Source of the DNA: Candidatus Thorarchaeota archaeon
GTDB lineage: Archaea; Asgardarchaeota; Thorarchaeia; Thorarchaeales; Thorarchaeaceae
Assembly: GCA_018238825.1 (NCBI GenBank)
Contig: JABCSP010000059.1
Location: 1 to 9,900 of the forward strand
Reading direction: 5' to 3'
Length of the DNA: 9,900 bases
Shown here: one piece after another, positions 1 through 6,410 of the stretch
Layout: each line of letters opens with the position of its first letter
Numbering within the stretch: position 1 is the stretch's first letter
Position numbers and translations under genes: made by a program
The notes under the pieces: generated by a model
What the model was told of the DNA's origin: nothing
The model's input: only the letters and a program-made list of their open reading frames with translations
The model's database searches: none

Positions 1-50
1 AATGTTATTCCCCACGGTTAGGATATTTCAGATTGTTTTAAGCCTGATGT

Positions 51-58
51 TATAATAT
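51..58 (+). promoter_or_regulatory. possible TATA box ahead of the C_GCAxxG_C_C gene
   Basis: An AT-only stretch (TATAATAT) lies about 65 bases ahead of the ATG at 121. With archaeal spacing, transcription would start near position 80 and give a leader of about 40 bases. I see no clear ribosome binding site just before the ATG. Nothing else was recognised in bases 1-120. Confidence 0.3.
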
Positions 59-120
59 CAACTTCACGGGGAGAACGTTTTTCACTGGGTCATTTACACA
101 GCGCACGCTAGGCGAATCTG

Positions 121-570
121 ATGGAAGAAGACAATGGACGTTCATTCAACTGCGCTGAGAGTGTTTTGATTCGTGTAAACAGAGAGTTTCCACTTCCTGG
201 ATACAACTCATCATGTATGAGGATAACATCAGTTTTGGGTGGTGGCATTGCTGGATATGGTGAAGTTTGTGGTGCTGTCAGTGGTGCAGTAGTTAGTCTG
301 GGTCTTATGCTAGGTACAAATGGAGATGAACCTGTTGATGATTTTAAATTGAAACGCACCCAAGCTCGAAGTGTAGTGAAAGAATTCTTGCAAGAATTTA
401 CTGATTGCTGGGGTTCCGCACAATGTAGACACTTGATCGCAATGGATGAAGGTAAACGTAAACCGGTTGGGACGCTCAGGTCCGAAGAAGGTCCTCCAAA
501 AAATCTCTGTAACGAGTACGTAGATTGGTCCACTAGGAAGATGCATGAAATACGCAATTCCATTGAATGA
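121..570 (+). CDS. C_GCAxxG_C_C family putative redox protein
   Basis: A 149-residue soluble protein of the Cys-rich C_GCAxxG_C_C family, thought to be redox-active or metal-binding, with no established reaction. Visible signature: FNCAESVL at residues 9-16 (Cys11), a glycine-rich stretch ending in GEVCGAVSGAVVSLGL at 47-62 (Cys50), then Cys96 and Cys102 (CWGSAQC), and a last Cys130 before the C-terminal helix. An extra Cys32 is also present. Length suits the family. The start is fixed within a few codons: an in-frame TAG lies at 109-111 and the family's first Cys motif begins about ten residues after the ATG. No signal peptide or membrane span is seen. It stands alone, 89 bases before the next gene, which is on the same strand. 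The family call is firm; the function is not. Confidence 0.85.
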   Translation: MEEDNGRSFNCAESVLIRVNREFPLPGYNSSCMRITSVLGGGIAGYGEVCGAVSGAVVSLGLMLGTNGDEPVDDFKLKRTQARSVVKEFLQEFTDCWGSAQCRHLIAMDEGKRKPVGTLRSEEGPPKNLCNEYVDWSTRKMHEIRNSIE

Positions 571-630
571 TTCTCTCAATATCGGTCTAAATAGCCCAGA
601 AACTAATCATCACAACACAGAAGTGCATCC

Positions 631-639
631 AAATATAAC
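631..639 (+). promoter_or_regulatory. possible TATA box for a nearly leaderless PEBP-like mRNA
   Basis: AAATATAAC lies 21-29 bases before the ATG at 660. That is the archaeal TATA-to-start distance, so the mRNA may begin at or next to the start codon. A weak GTGAG at 655-659 is the only ribosome-binding-like sequence. Confidence 0.4.
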
Positions 640-659
640 TGATAACCGACCAATGTGAG

Positions 660-1100
660 ATGATGCCTATGCGAATATGGAGTGATGATTTTTCTGAAGG
701 CCAACCTATTCCAGAGAAGTGTGCCTATAGAAATGAAAATCTGAGTCCACATCTAGCTTGGGAAGATGTTCCAGATGGCACAAAGAGCCTTGCACTTTTC
801 TGTAATGATCCTGATGCACCAGTAGGAGATTGGATACACTGGCTCGTTCATGGAATTCCTGCTGGAGTTCAGGAAATAGCATCTGGTGGACGACCTCCCG
901 GAGTTCAAGTCCCTAATGATTTTGGGATATCTGATTGGGGTGGTCCCGCTCCTCCTTTTGGCACTCACAGGTATTTCTTCACACTCTACGCTCTTTCAGT
1001 ACCTGCATTAGAAAATGTAGATATGAATAGCTTTCAGGAGATGTGTGAGAAACACAAGATAGAATCAGCTCAAACAATTGGTACTTATACTAAAGAATAA
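660..1100 (+). CDS. YbhB/YbcL-type Raf kinase inhibitor-like (PEBP) protein
   Basis: A 146-residue cytosolic protein of the phosphatidylethanolamine-binding protein superfamily, bacterial/archaeal YbhB-YbcL branch. In this branch the ligand and role are generally unknown; the eukaryotic kinase-inhibitor role should not be carried over. The ligand-pocket motifs are all present: NDPDAP at residues 49-54, the following W57 and H60 (DWIHW), NDFG at 86-89, and PPFGTHRYFF at 98-107. Length is close to the family's usual 150-160. Two further in-frame ATGs, at 663 and 669, are possible starts; the Met at 669 directly precedes the first conserved strand. The gene ends inside a strong stem-loop that probably separates it from sufC. 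Confidence 0.9.
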   Translation: MMPMRIWSDDFSEGQPIPEKCAYRNENLSPHLAWEDVPDGTKSLALFCNDPDAPVGDWIHWLVHGIPAGVQEIASGGRPPGVQVPNDFGISDWGGPAPPFGTHRYFFTLYALSVPALENVDMNSFQEMCEKHKIESAQTIGTYTKE

Positions 1101-1109
1101 GTGCCAATT
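1076..1109 (+). terminator. 13-bp stem-loop across the PEBP stop codon
   Basis: The arms AATTGGTACTTAT (1076-1088) and ATAAGTGCCAATT (1097-1109) pair over 13 bases around an 8-base loop. The only imperfect pair is U-G when read as plus-strand RNA; on the minus strand it would be an A-C mismatch. This favours a structure in the plus transcript. It includes the stop codon (1098-1100) and is followed by only a short T run, so it may act as a terminator or as a 3'-end stabiliser. Confidence 0.5.
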
Positions 1110-1174
1110 TCAACAGGTCAAAGGGAGATTCAATCTGTTTTCAGCTTGGACTAAATACAAAGGTACTGATTTCG

Positions 1175-1945
1175 ATGTGTGGAAATTTACTTGAAACACG
1201 AGATTTACGTGTTGAGGTCAATGGCGTGCCAATTCTTGGCGGAGTCGATCTAGAATTCAAACCTGGATTAGTTTACGCAATCTTAGGACCGAATGCGTCG
1301 GGAAAATCCACACTTGCTAAAACGATTATGGGGTTACCTGAGTACAAGATAACTGGTGGCGACATTCTCTACAATAATGAATCAATTCTACGTAAGACGA
1401 TTACCGAACGTGCACAGTTGGGCATTGCCTATGCGTTCCAAACACCACCAAGTATCTCTGGTGTAAAACTTGATGACTTCATCTGTCGAATTTGTCCTGA
1501 CTATCAGTGTAAAGCAGAATCTGACACGCTGATGGGTGAAACATGTGCCAGCAAAAATGACCTATACGATAATTTTGAACGATTGGGGATTAGGAATCTG
1601 GCTAAGCGTGACCTGAATGATGGTTTCTCAGGTGGTGAATCAAAGAGAAGTGAGCTCTTCCAAGTTCTTTCAATGCGCCCAAAGATAATGTTTCTTGATG
1701 AACCAGATAGTGGTCTTGATTATGATTCACTAAAGGTTGTAGGTCGTGAACTGAGGACGCTTCGAGAGAAAGGAGATACTACCCTTGTAATAATCAGTCA
1801 CCATCGATATGTCCTAGAATTTCTTGAAGTTGATAAAGTGTATATCCTCCAGCAAGGCAGACTTGTCTATACCGGAGATATGAGTGACATCCCAGCGCTT
1901 GAAGAGAAGGGATATGAGAAATTTCTATCAGAGGTGATTGGCTGA
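1175..1945 (+). CDS. sufC: SufC, ATPase of the SUF Fe-S cluster assembly system
   Basis: A 256-residue cytosolic ABC-type ATPase that drives the SufB scaffold during Fe-S cluster assembly. Seen in order: Walker A GPNASGKST at 38-46, Q-loop Gln89 (AFQTPP), ABC signature FSGGESKRSE at 151-160, Walker B with D-loop IMFLDEPDSGLD at 171-182 (catalytic Glu176), and H-loop His209 (IISHH). The SGGE-KR signature and the DSGLD D-loop distinguish SufC from transporter ATPases. An unusual Cys-rich patch sits in the helical segment: Cys104, Cys107, Cys112 and Cys124. A weak AAAGGT lies 11 bases before the ATG. The stop overlaps the sufB start by one base (TGATG), so the two are translationally coupled. 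No sufS or sufE is adjacent. Confidence 0.95.
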   Translation: MCGNLLETRDLRVEVNGVPILGGVDLEFKPGLVYAILGPNASGKSTLAKTIMGLPEYKITGGDILYNNESILRKTITERAQLGIAYAFQTPPSISGVKLDDFICRICPDYQCKAESDTLMGETCASKNDLYDNFERLGIRNLAKRDLNDGFSGGESKRSELFQVLSMRPKIMFLDEPDSGLDYDSLKVVGRELRTLREKGDTTLVIISHHRYVLEFLEVDKVYILQQGRLVYTGDMSDIPALEEKGYEKFLSEVIG

Positions 1946-3174
1946 TGACTTCTGATGATATGAAGAAGCGTGCAGAATCAGCCAAGGAGAAGCAAGCTCA
2001 ATACGGTGAAGATATTGATCTTGATAACTACGAGTATGCAGTATCAGAACCCAGTGAGATAGAATCGATAGATGATGTGTCTCCTGAAGACCAATCATTG
2101 GTGAGGGAAGTCGGTTTTGATACATCTCAAGAGAACGTGTCTGGTTCATTCATTCAGTTTGATACCGAAAGCATTCTTGCTGATGTCTTATTGACCCAAG
2201 AAGGCTTGGAAGTACTTCCAATGAGTCAGGCACTCAAGCAATATGATTGGCTGAAAGAATATCTTTGGAAAGCCGTTCCAGTAGATGTTGACAAATACAC
2301 TGCTAGGAGTGAACTTGAGATATATAATGGCTATTTCATTCGAGCTAAGGCTGGAACTAAGATTGCTATGCCTGTCCAAAGTTGTCTGATTATGAAGAAG
2401 AACCAAACAGTCCAAAATGTTCACAATATCATTATTGCTGAAGAAGGGTCTGAGTTACACATCATAAATGGGTGCGCCACACCCTCCAATGTTGAACAAT
2501 CATTGCACTTAGGGGTCACCGAGTTCTATGTGAAGAAAAATGCTCAACTAACTTTCACTATGGTCCATAGATGGAGTGAGAAAACAGATGTGCGCCCTAG
2601 GTCTGCTGCTATTGTAGAAGAGAATGGTACATACATCTCCAGCTATGCACTTCTCAGTCCACTCAAATCTATTCAGACCTTTCCAAAAGTTCGTCTTTTT
2701 GGGTCTGGTGCCAAATCTGACCTCTATTCAATTGTTTATGGTAGCAAGAAATCAAAGTACGATATAGGAGGTCTCCTGAGTCTTGAGGCTCCAAGAACCA
2801 GTGGAAAAGTGATATCACGGTCAATTGCTACGGATTCATCGGAGATTATCGCGAGAGGTGATCTTGTTGGTCTCTCCGGACAAACAAAGGCACGCTTGGA
2901 ATGTGACGGTCTCCTGATTAGCGATTCTGCAGTTATCAGAGCTGTTCCAATGCTTGCGGCTCATGCTGAAGGTGCAGAGCTTAGTCATGAAGCTACCGTT
3001 GGCAAGGTTGGAGCTGAGCAACTGAACTATCTAATGAGCAGAGGACTTAATGAAGAAGAGGCTACCTCTCTTATCATTCGTGGATTTGTTAAACTGAAGG
3101 TACCAGGTCTTCCACCCGCCCTTCAGAGTTCAATTGATGATGCAATCAAGATGAGTCTTGAAGGTGGTATGTAA
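1945..3174 (+). CDS. sufB: SufB-like scaffold of the SUF Fe-S cluster assembly system
   Basis: A 409-residue member of the SufB/SufD family, the partner of SufC and the presumed scaffold on which Fe-S clusters form. It has an acidic N-terminal part (residues 20-75), a central beta-helix (about 120-320), and the C-terminal SufC-binding helical region (about 345-409). Key residues are those of SufB rather than SufD: Cys320 in LECDGLL lines up with E. coli SufB Cys405, and His348-Glu349 in SHEATVG with His433-Glu434. Cys147 and Cys177 (INGC) are further candidate ligands. It lacks the long N-terminal domain of bacterial SufB and is shorter, as in archaeal two-gene systems where one protein probably forms a homodimer in place of SufB-SufD. 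It starts within the sufC stop codon and is last in its operon. Confidence 0.93.
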   Translation: MTSDDMKKRAESAKEKQAQYGEDIDLDNYEYAVSEPSEIESIDDVSPEDQSLVREVGFDTSQENVSGSFIQFDTESILADVLLTQEGLEVLPMSQALKQYDWLKEYLWKAVPVDVDKYTARSELEIYNGYFIRAKAGTKIAMPVQSCLIMKKNQTVQNVHNIIIAEEGSELHIINGCATPSNVEQSLHLGVTEFYVKKNAQLTFTMVHRWSEKTDVRPRSAAIVEENGTYISSYALLSPLKSIQTFPKVRLFGSGAKSDLYSIVYGSKKSKYDIGGLLSLEAPRTSGKVISRSIATDSSEIIARGDLVGLSGQTKARLECDGLLISDSAVIRAVPMLAAHAEGAELSHEATVGKVGAEQLNYLMSRGLNEEEATSLIIRGFVKLKVPGLPPALQSSIDDAIKMSLEGGM

Positions 3175-3186
3175 CAAACTGACCTA

Positions 3187-4476
3187 TTATTTCGGAACAA
3201 TTTCCTTCATACTCGAAGGCATGTACTTGTGTAGGGCTTGTGGGATTTTTACACTACCATCATCCTGCTGATAGACTTCCAATATGGCAACCATGGTTCT
3301 CGGATTTGCAACTATTGTGCTGTTTAGAGTATGAAGGTAATCTTTCTCAGTGCCGCCTTTCTTGAGCCTGTATTTGATATTCAAACGAGTTGCTTGGTAC
3401 GCCGTACAATTACTACAAGAACCACCCTCTCGATATTTTTGCTGGCCTGGCATCCATAGCTCGAGATCATATTTCTTAGCTGCTACAATCCCAATATCCC
3501 CAGTGCAGACATTTACAATTCGGTAGGGCAATTTCAGAGCCTGAATGTATTCTTCTTCGTTCTTGATTAATTCTTCATGAATCTTCCAGGACTCTTCTGG
3601 GAGGCTGAATACAAATTGTTCAACCTTATTGAATTGATGAACCCTGAAGATTCCCTTCGTATCCTTTCCATGAGACCCTGCTTCTTTCCTGAAACAAGTA
3701 CTAACTCCCGCAAATTTGATTGGGAGTTCAGCTGGTTCGAATATGTTATCCATATGCATTGCAACCATCGGATGTTCAGAAGTCGCAATAAGATAGAGAT
3801 CTTCCCCCTCAATCTTGTACATCACATCTTCAAAATCCGCAAGATCAGTCACACCCTCGTAAGGTGCACGTCGCATCATAAATGGTGGATAGAGTGGAGT
3901 ATATTCCTTCTTGATTAGCATTTCAAGAGCCATCTGCTGCATTGCAATATCTAACATAACTAACTCATTCTTAAGATAGTAGAATCTAGACCCTGCTATT
4001 TTTGCTGCGCTTGAAATATCCCCAATATCCAGTGAGTCTAATAGATCTACATGACTTTGTACATCGAATTTGAACTCGGGTTTTCCACCCCATTCCTTGA
4101 CTACTTCATTATCCTCATCATCTGCACCGTAAGGTACACTCTCATGAAGGATATTGGGTATTCCCATCTGTATTCTTTTTAGTTCACTCTCAAGATTCCC
4201 TGTTTCAGTTTCTACTGCTGCGATTTTCTTGTTAACTTTCTCAGCACGCTTCATTACCTCTGAGGCATCCGATCCATCTTTCTTTAATTTACCAACCTCC
4301 CTTGAGAGGCTGTTGCGTTGTGTTCTGAGGTCCTGAATATCTCTCTTAAGAAATCGAACTTTTTCGTCTAGCTCTAATAAACGATCAAATTCCTCGAGCT
4401 TAGCTTTGTTTCTCCGACGTTCTAGGTCCTTTCGAATTAAATCCACATTATCTCGGATGAATCGGATATGCAACAT
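3187..4476 (-). CDS. serS: Seryl-tRNA synthetase (normal type)
   Basis: This 429-residue class II synthetase charges tRNA-Ser (and tRNA-Sec if present) with serine. Residues about 22-108 form the long charged coiled-coil arm that grips the tRNA. The catalytic domain shows motif 1 around TPLYPPFMM (193-201), the serine-site TSEHP (232-236), motif 2 FRKEAGSHG to RVHQFNKVEQF (262-288), MPGQQKYREGGSCSNC (342-357) and motif 3 NPRTMVAILE (391-400). This is the common SerRS, not the rare methanogen type. Motif 3 is preceded by LNSTIVA rather than the usual LNGSGLAV. The start is supported by AGGTGAT (4485-4491) eight bases before the ATG. It is the last gene of the minus-strand series and ends 12 bases from the end of sufB. 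A leader hairpin may control it. Confidence 0.96.
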   Translation of the reverse strand: MLHIRFIRDNVDLIRKDLERRRNKAKLEEFDRLLELDEKVRFLKRDIQDLRTQRNSLSREVGKLKKDGSDASEVMKRAEKVNKKIAAVETETGNLESELKRIQMGIPNILHESVPYGADDEDNEVVKEWGGKPEFKFDVQSHVDLLDSLDIGDISSAAKIAGSRFYYLKNELVMLDIAMQQMALEMLIKKEYTPLYPPFMMRRAPYEGVTDLADFEDVMYKIEGEDLYLIATSEHPMVAMHMDNIFEPAELPIKFAGVSTCFRKEAGSHGKDTKGIFRVHQFNKVEQFVFSLPEESWKIHEELIKNEEEYIQALKLPYRIVNVCTGDIGIVAAKKYDLELWMPGQQKYREGGSCSNCTAYQATRLNIKYRLKKGGTEKDYLHTLNSTIVANPRTMVAILEVYQQDDGSVKIPQALHKYMPSSMKEIVPK

Positions 4477-4484
4477 TGACCTTT

Positions 4485-4491
4485 ATCACCT
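4485..4491 (-). promoter_or_regulatory. serS ribosome binding site, possibly sequestered
   Basis: On the minus strand AGGTGAT precedes the serS ATG by 8 bases, a near-perfect complement to the archaeal 16S 3' end. The sequence GTGATA (4489-4484) can pair with TATCAC 14 bases upstream (4509-4504), which would hide the site. Confidence 0.6.
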
Positions 4492-4525
4492 GTATCGATG
4501 GTCGTGATACATCCCAAGTTGTGTC

Positions 4526-4537
4526 TATTGATAAGTT
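4526..4537 (-). promoter_or_regulatory. possible TATA box for serS
   Basis: ACTTATCAATAG on the minus strand lies 50-60 bases ahead of the serS ATG. It would start transcription near 4505 and give a leader of about 30 bases. The match to a consensus TATA box is only fair. Confidence 0.25.
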
Positions 4538-4540
4538 ATT

Positions 4541-4557
4541 TCCTCAATACTTGAGAA
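4541..4557 (-). terminator. short hairpin just after the glycosyltransferase stop
   Basis: Read on the minus strand, TTCTCAA and TTGAGGA pair over 7 bases (one U-G) around a GTA loop, starting 5 bases past the glycosyltransferase stop. The wobble pair fits a minus-strand RNA. No strong T tract follows, so it could be a processing or stability element instead. Confidence 0.3.
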
Positions 4558-4561
4558 GTTA

Positions 4562-5698
4562 TCATCTTGCTCTTTCAATGGCTCTCTTGTAGACATCTTC
4601 AATGAGACCTATCTGATTATGCCACGAGTAATCCTTCTCAATCTTTTCTCTACAACGAGCACCCATAGATAATCTCTTTTTCTTATCCTCGGCAAGTATC
4701 CTCATACCCTTGACTACTGCAGACACACTATCAGGTTTCACTAAGATTCCTTCGTCCTCACGAATTAATCGTACTGTTTCACCGATAGCTGTAGTAATCA
4801 CAGGTAACCCGCAACCCATTGCCTCCATGACACTTAGACCTAGCCCACCGATATTTTGTGGAATTACAAATGCATCCATTTTTTGAAGAATTTCTGGAAT
4901 CTTATCATGATCAATTGCCCCTAACCAGCAAACTGAGCCATCATCTGTGCAATTATCCACTTGACTCTTTAACATTCCATCTCCTATCACTGTCAGACGC
5001 GATTTTGGATTTTCACTGTGATATTCTTGGAATGCATCAAGTAGAATGTGAACCCCTTTGTCATAGCTGAGCCTTCCTACATAGACAAAGTCAATTGTAT
5101 CATCATCTAGGTTCTTATTGTTTCCAGGTTTGAAGAGGCTGGTGTCAACACCATTTCGAACTACTGTGAGTTTATCCTCTGAAAATCCTTGCTCAATGAA
5201 GTATGGCTTTTGAGACGGGTCTACAAGAATTACTTCATCATACTTTCTGCTTGCAAAAAGGGATGCTTTCCATGCGATTCCAAAGAGCGTCGAGTATATT
5301 GAGCCCCCTGCTGCATATGCTAGATGATATGTTACAACAAGTGGAGGGAGCGATTTTTTGAAATATGGTAACATGAACTCGGTGCTCCCTGAGTTCATTT
5401 GTATATGCAACACCTCAAGATTGAACTCTTTCGAAACCTTCGCCACAGTTTTCGGTGCTGAAATCGTATCGAGTGAGAAATGGGGATTCAGTTGAATTGC
5501 TCTGAATCTATGAATTCTTTCCTCTGGAAGTCCATCTACTACTTGTGATTGCGTAAGTGCATGAACCTCTTGACCGTGACTAACCAATCCATTGAGAACG
5601 GCACCTGCTCTGATACAGAGTCCATCTGGAGCCCCGAACTTGCTCACCATGCCAATCTTCATTATCATCACGCTAGCTTGGGTCTGGGTCAAAATCAT
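4562..5698 (-). CDS. GT4-like glycosyltransferase (group 1, GT-B fold)
   Basis: A 378-residue glycosyltransferase with the two Rossmann-like halves of the GT-B fold, predicted to transfer a sugar from a nucleotide sugar; the acceptor is unknown. The N-terminal half has MKIGMVSKFG at 13-22 and TYHLAYAAG near 123-131. The C-terminal, donor-binding half begins at FVYVGRLSYDKGVHILLDAF (204-223) and contains GGLGLSVMEAMGCGLPVI (284-301). In typical GT4 enzymes this last motif carries two glutamates (EX7E); here the second is Glu292 but the first is Gly284. No membrane span, so a cytosolic or peripheral enzyme is likely. Starts at Met11 or Met13 (5668 or 5662) fit the family better than the first ATG; neither has a clear ribosome binding site. 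It lies 28 bases after nth. Confidence 0.88.
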   Translation of the reverse strand: MILTQTQASVMIMKIGMVSKFGAPDGLCIRAGAVLNGLVSHGQEVHALTQSQVVDGLPEERIHRFRAIQLNPHFSLDTISAPKTVAKVSKEFNLEVLHIQMNSGSTEFMLPYFKKSLPPLVVTYHLAYAAGGSIYSTLFGIAWKASLFASRKYDEVILVDPSQKPYFIEQGFSEDKLTVVRNGVDTSLFKPGNNKNLDDDTIDFVYVGRLSYDKGVHILLDAFQEYHSENPKSRLTVIGDGMLKSQVDNCTDDGSVCWLGAIDHDKIPEILQKMDAFVIPQNIGGLGLSVMEAMGCGLPVITTAIGETVRLIREDEGILVKPDSVSAVVKGMRILAEDKKKRLSMGARCREKIEKDYSWHNQIGLIEDVYKRAIERAR

Positions 5699-5726
5699 CT
5701 GCCTTTTAACGTCTTCCGCCTAAAAA

Positions 5727-6374
5727 TTAATTTCCAAGCTCAGAAGATGGACACAGATTGTTTATTGAACAGGTAGAACACATTGGATTCCGAGATTTGC
5801 AGGTCTGGCGACCATGAGCACTAATGAAGCGTACATAACTGATCCATTTGTCCTTTGGGAAAAGCTGCATTATATCTCTCTCAATCTTTTCTGGCTTCTT
5901 ATCCTGCGGACTGAAACCCAGTCTAACACTGACCCTCATGATATGAGTGTCCATTACAACTCCTTCAGTGATACCAAATACAACCTGGAGAATAACATTC
6001 GCAGTTTTTCTACTCGCTCCAGGGAAGGTAATGATCTCTTCTATAGTCTTAGGAACCTCTCCACCAAAATTCTCTAGTATCATTCTGGATGTTTTTGTGA
6101 TATACGCCGCCTTGCGATTGTATGCTCCTAAAGACCGAACAATCATTGCTACATCATCAACATTTGCTTCAGCTAATTTCTTGGGACTTGGATATTTTCC
6201 AAAGAGCAAAGGAGTGACTTTGTTCACACCTGCGTCAGTTGCACGAGCTGATAGGATTGTAGCTATAATCATCTCAAATGGATTGTTGAAATTCAGATAT
6301 GTTGTTGGAGCATCAGGATACGTTTCGATTAGTTTTCTAAGAACTTCAAGCGCCCTCTTCTCTTCCTCACTCAT
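5727..6374 (-). CDS. nth: Endonuclease III, base-excision repair DNA glycosylase/AP lyase
   Basis: A 215-residue enzyme that removes oxidised pyrimidines and cuts at the abasic site. The helix-hairpin-helix lies around TFPGASRKTANVI (116-128) with catalytic Lys124, followed by the catalytic Asp142 in VMDTHIMRVSVRLGF. The C-terminus has the complete [4Fe-4S] loop C-X6-C-X2-C-X5-C (Cys192, 199, 202, 208). Oddities: LSARATD (41-47) has Arg44 where E. coli Nth has the DNA-contacting Gln41 (LSAQATD), and the hairpin reads GAS rather than GVG. A frame extended to GTG at 6383 is possible, but that GTG belongs to an AGGTG ribosome binding site (6380-6384) six bases from the ATG at 6374, so I chose the ATG. 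It lies 36 bases after the MFS gene, likely the same transcript. Confidence 0.94.
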   Translation of the reverse strand: MSEEEKRALEVLRKLIETYPDAPTTYLNFNNPFEMIIATILSARATDAGVNKVTPLLFGKYPSPKKLAEANVDDVAMIVRSLGAYNRKAAYITKTSRMILENFGGEVPKTIEEIITFPGASRKTANVILQVVFGITEGVVMDTHIMRVSVRLGFSPQDKKPEKIERDIMQLFPKDKWISYVRFISAHGRQTCKSRNPMCSTCSINNLCPSSELGN

Positions 6375-6379
6375 TATTG

Positions 6380-6384
6380 ACACC
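6380..6384 (-). promoter_or_regulatory. ribosome binding site that decides the nth start
   Basis: AGGTG on the minus strand sits six bases before the ATG at 6374. It contains the upstream in-frame GTG, which is therefore unlikely to be the true start. Confidence 0.6.
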
Positions 6385-6410
6385 TACACTACTGTTTTAC
6401 AAATCTAGTA

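Noticed and set aside
108..563. Minus-strand frame of 151 codons opposite the first gene
   Set aside because: It is a shadow of the C_GCAxxG_C_C gene, which has clear family motifs on the plus strand.
1150..1160. TATA-like CTAAATAC ahead of sufC
   Set aside because: It is only about 20 bases from the ATG, so the predicted start would fall inside the gene; not convincing.
5947..6408. Plus-strand frame of 153 codons opposite nth
   Set aside because: It is antisense to an endonuclease III gene with complete catalytic and cluster residues; no domain of its own.
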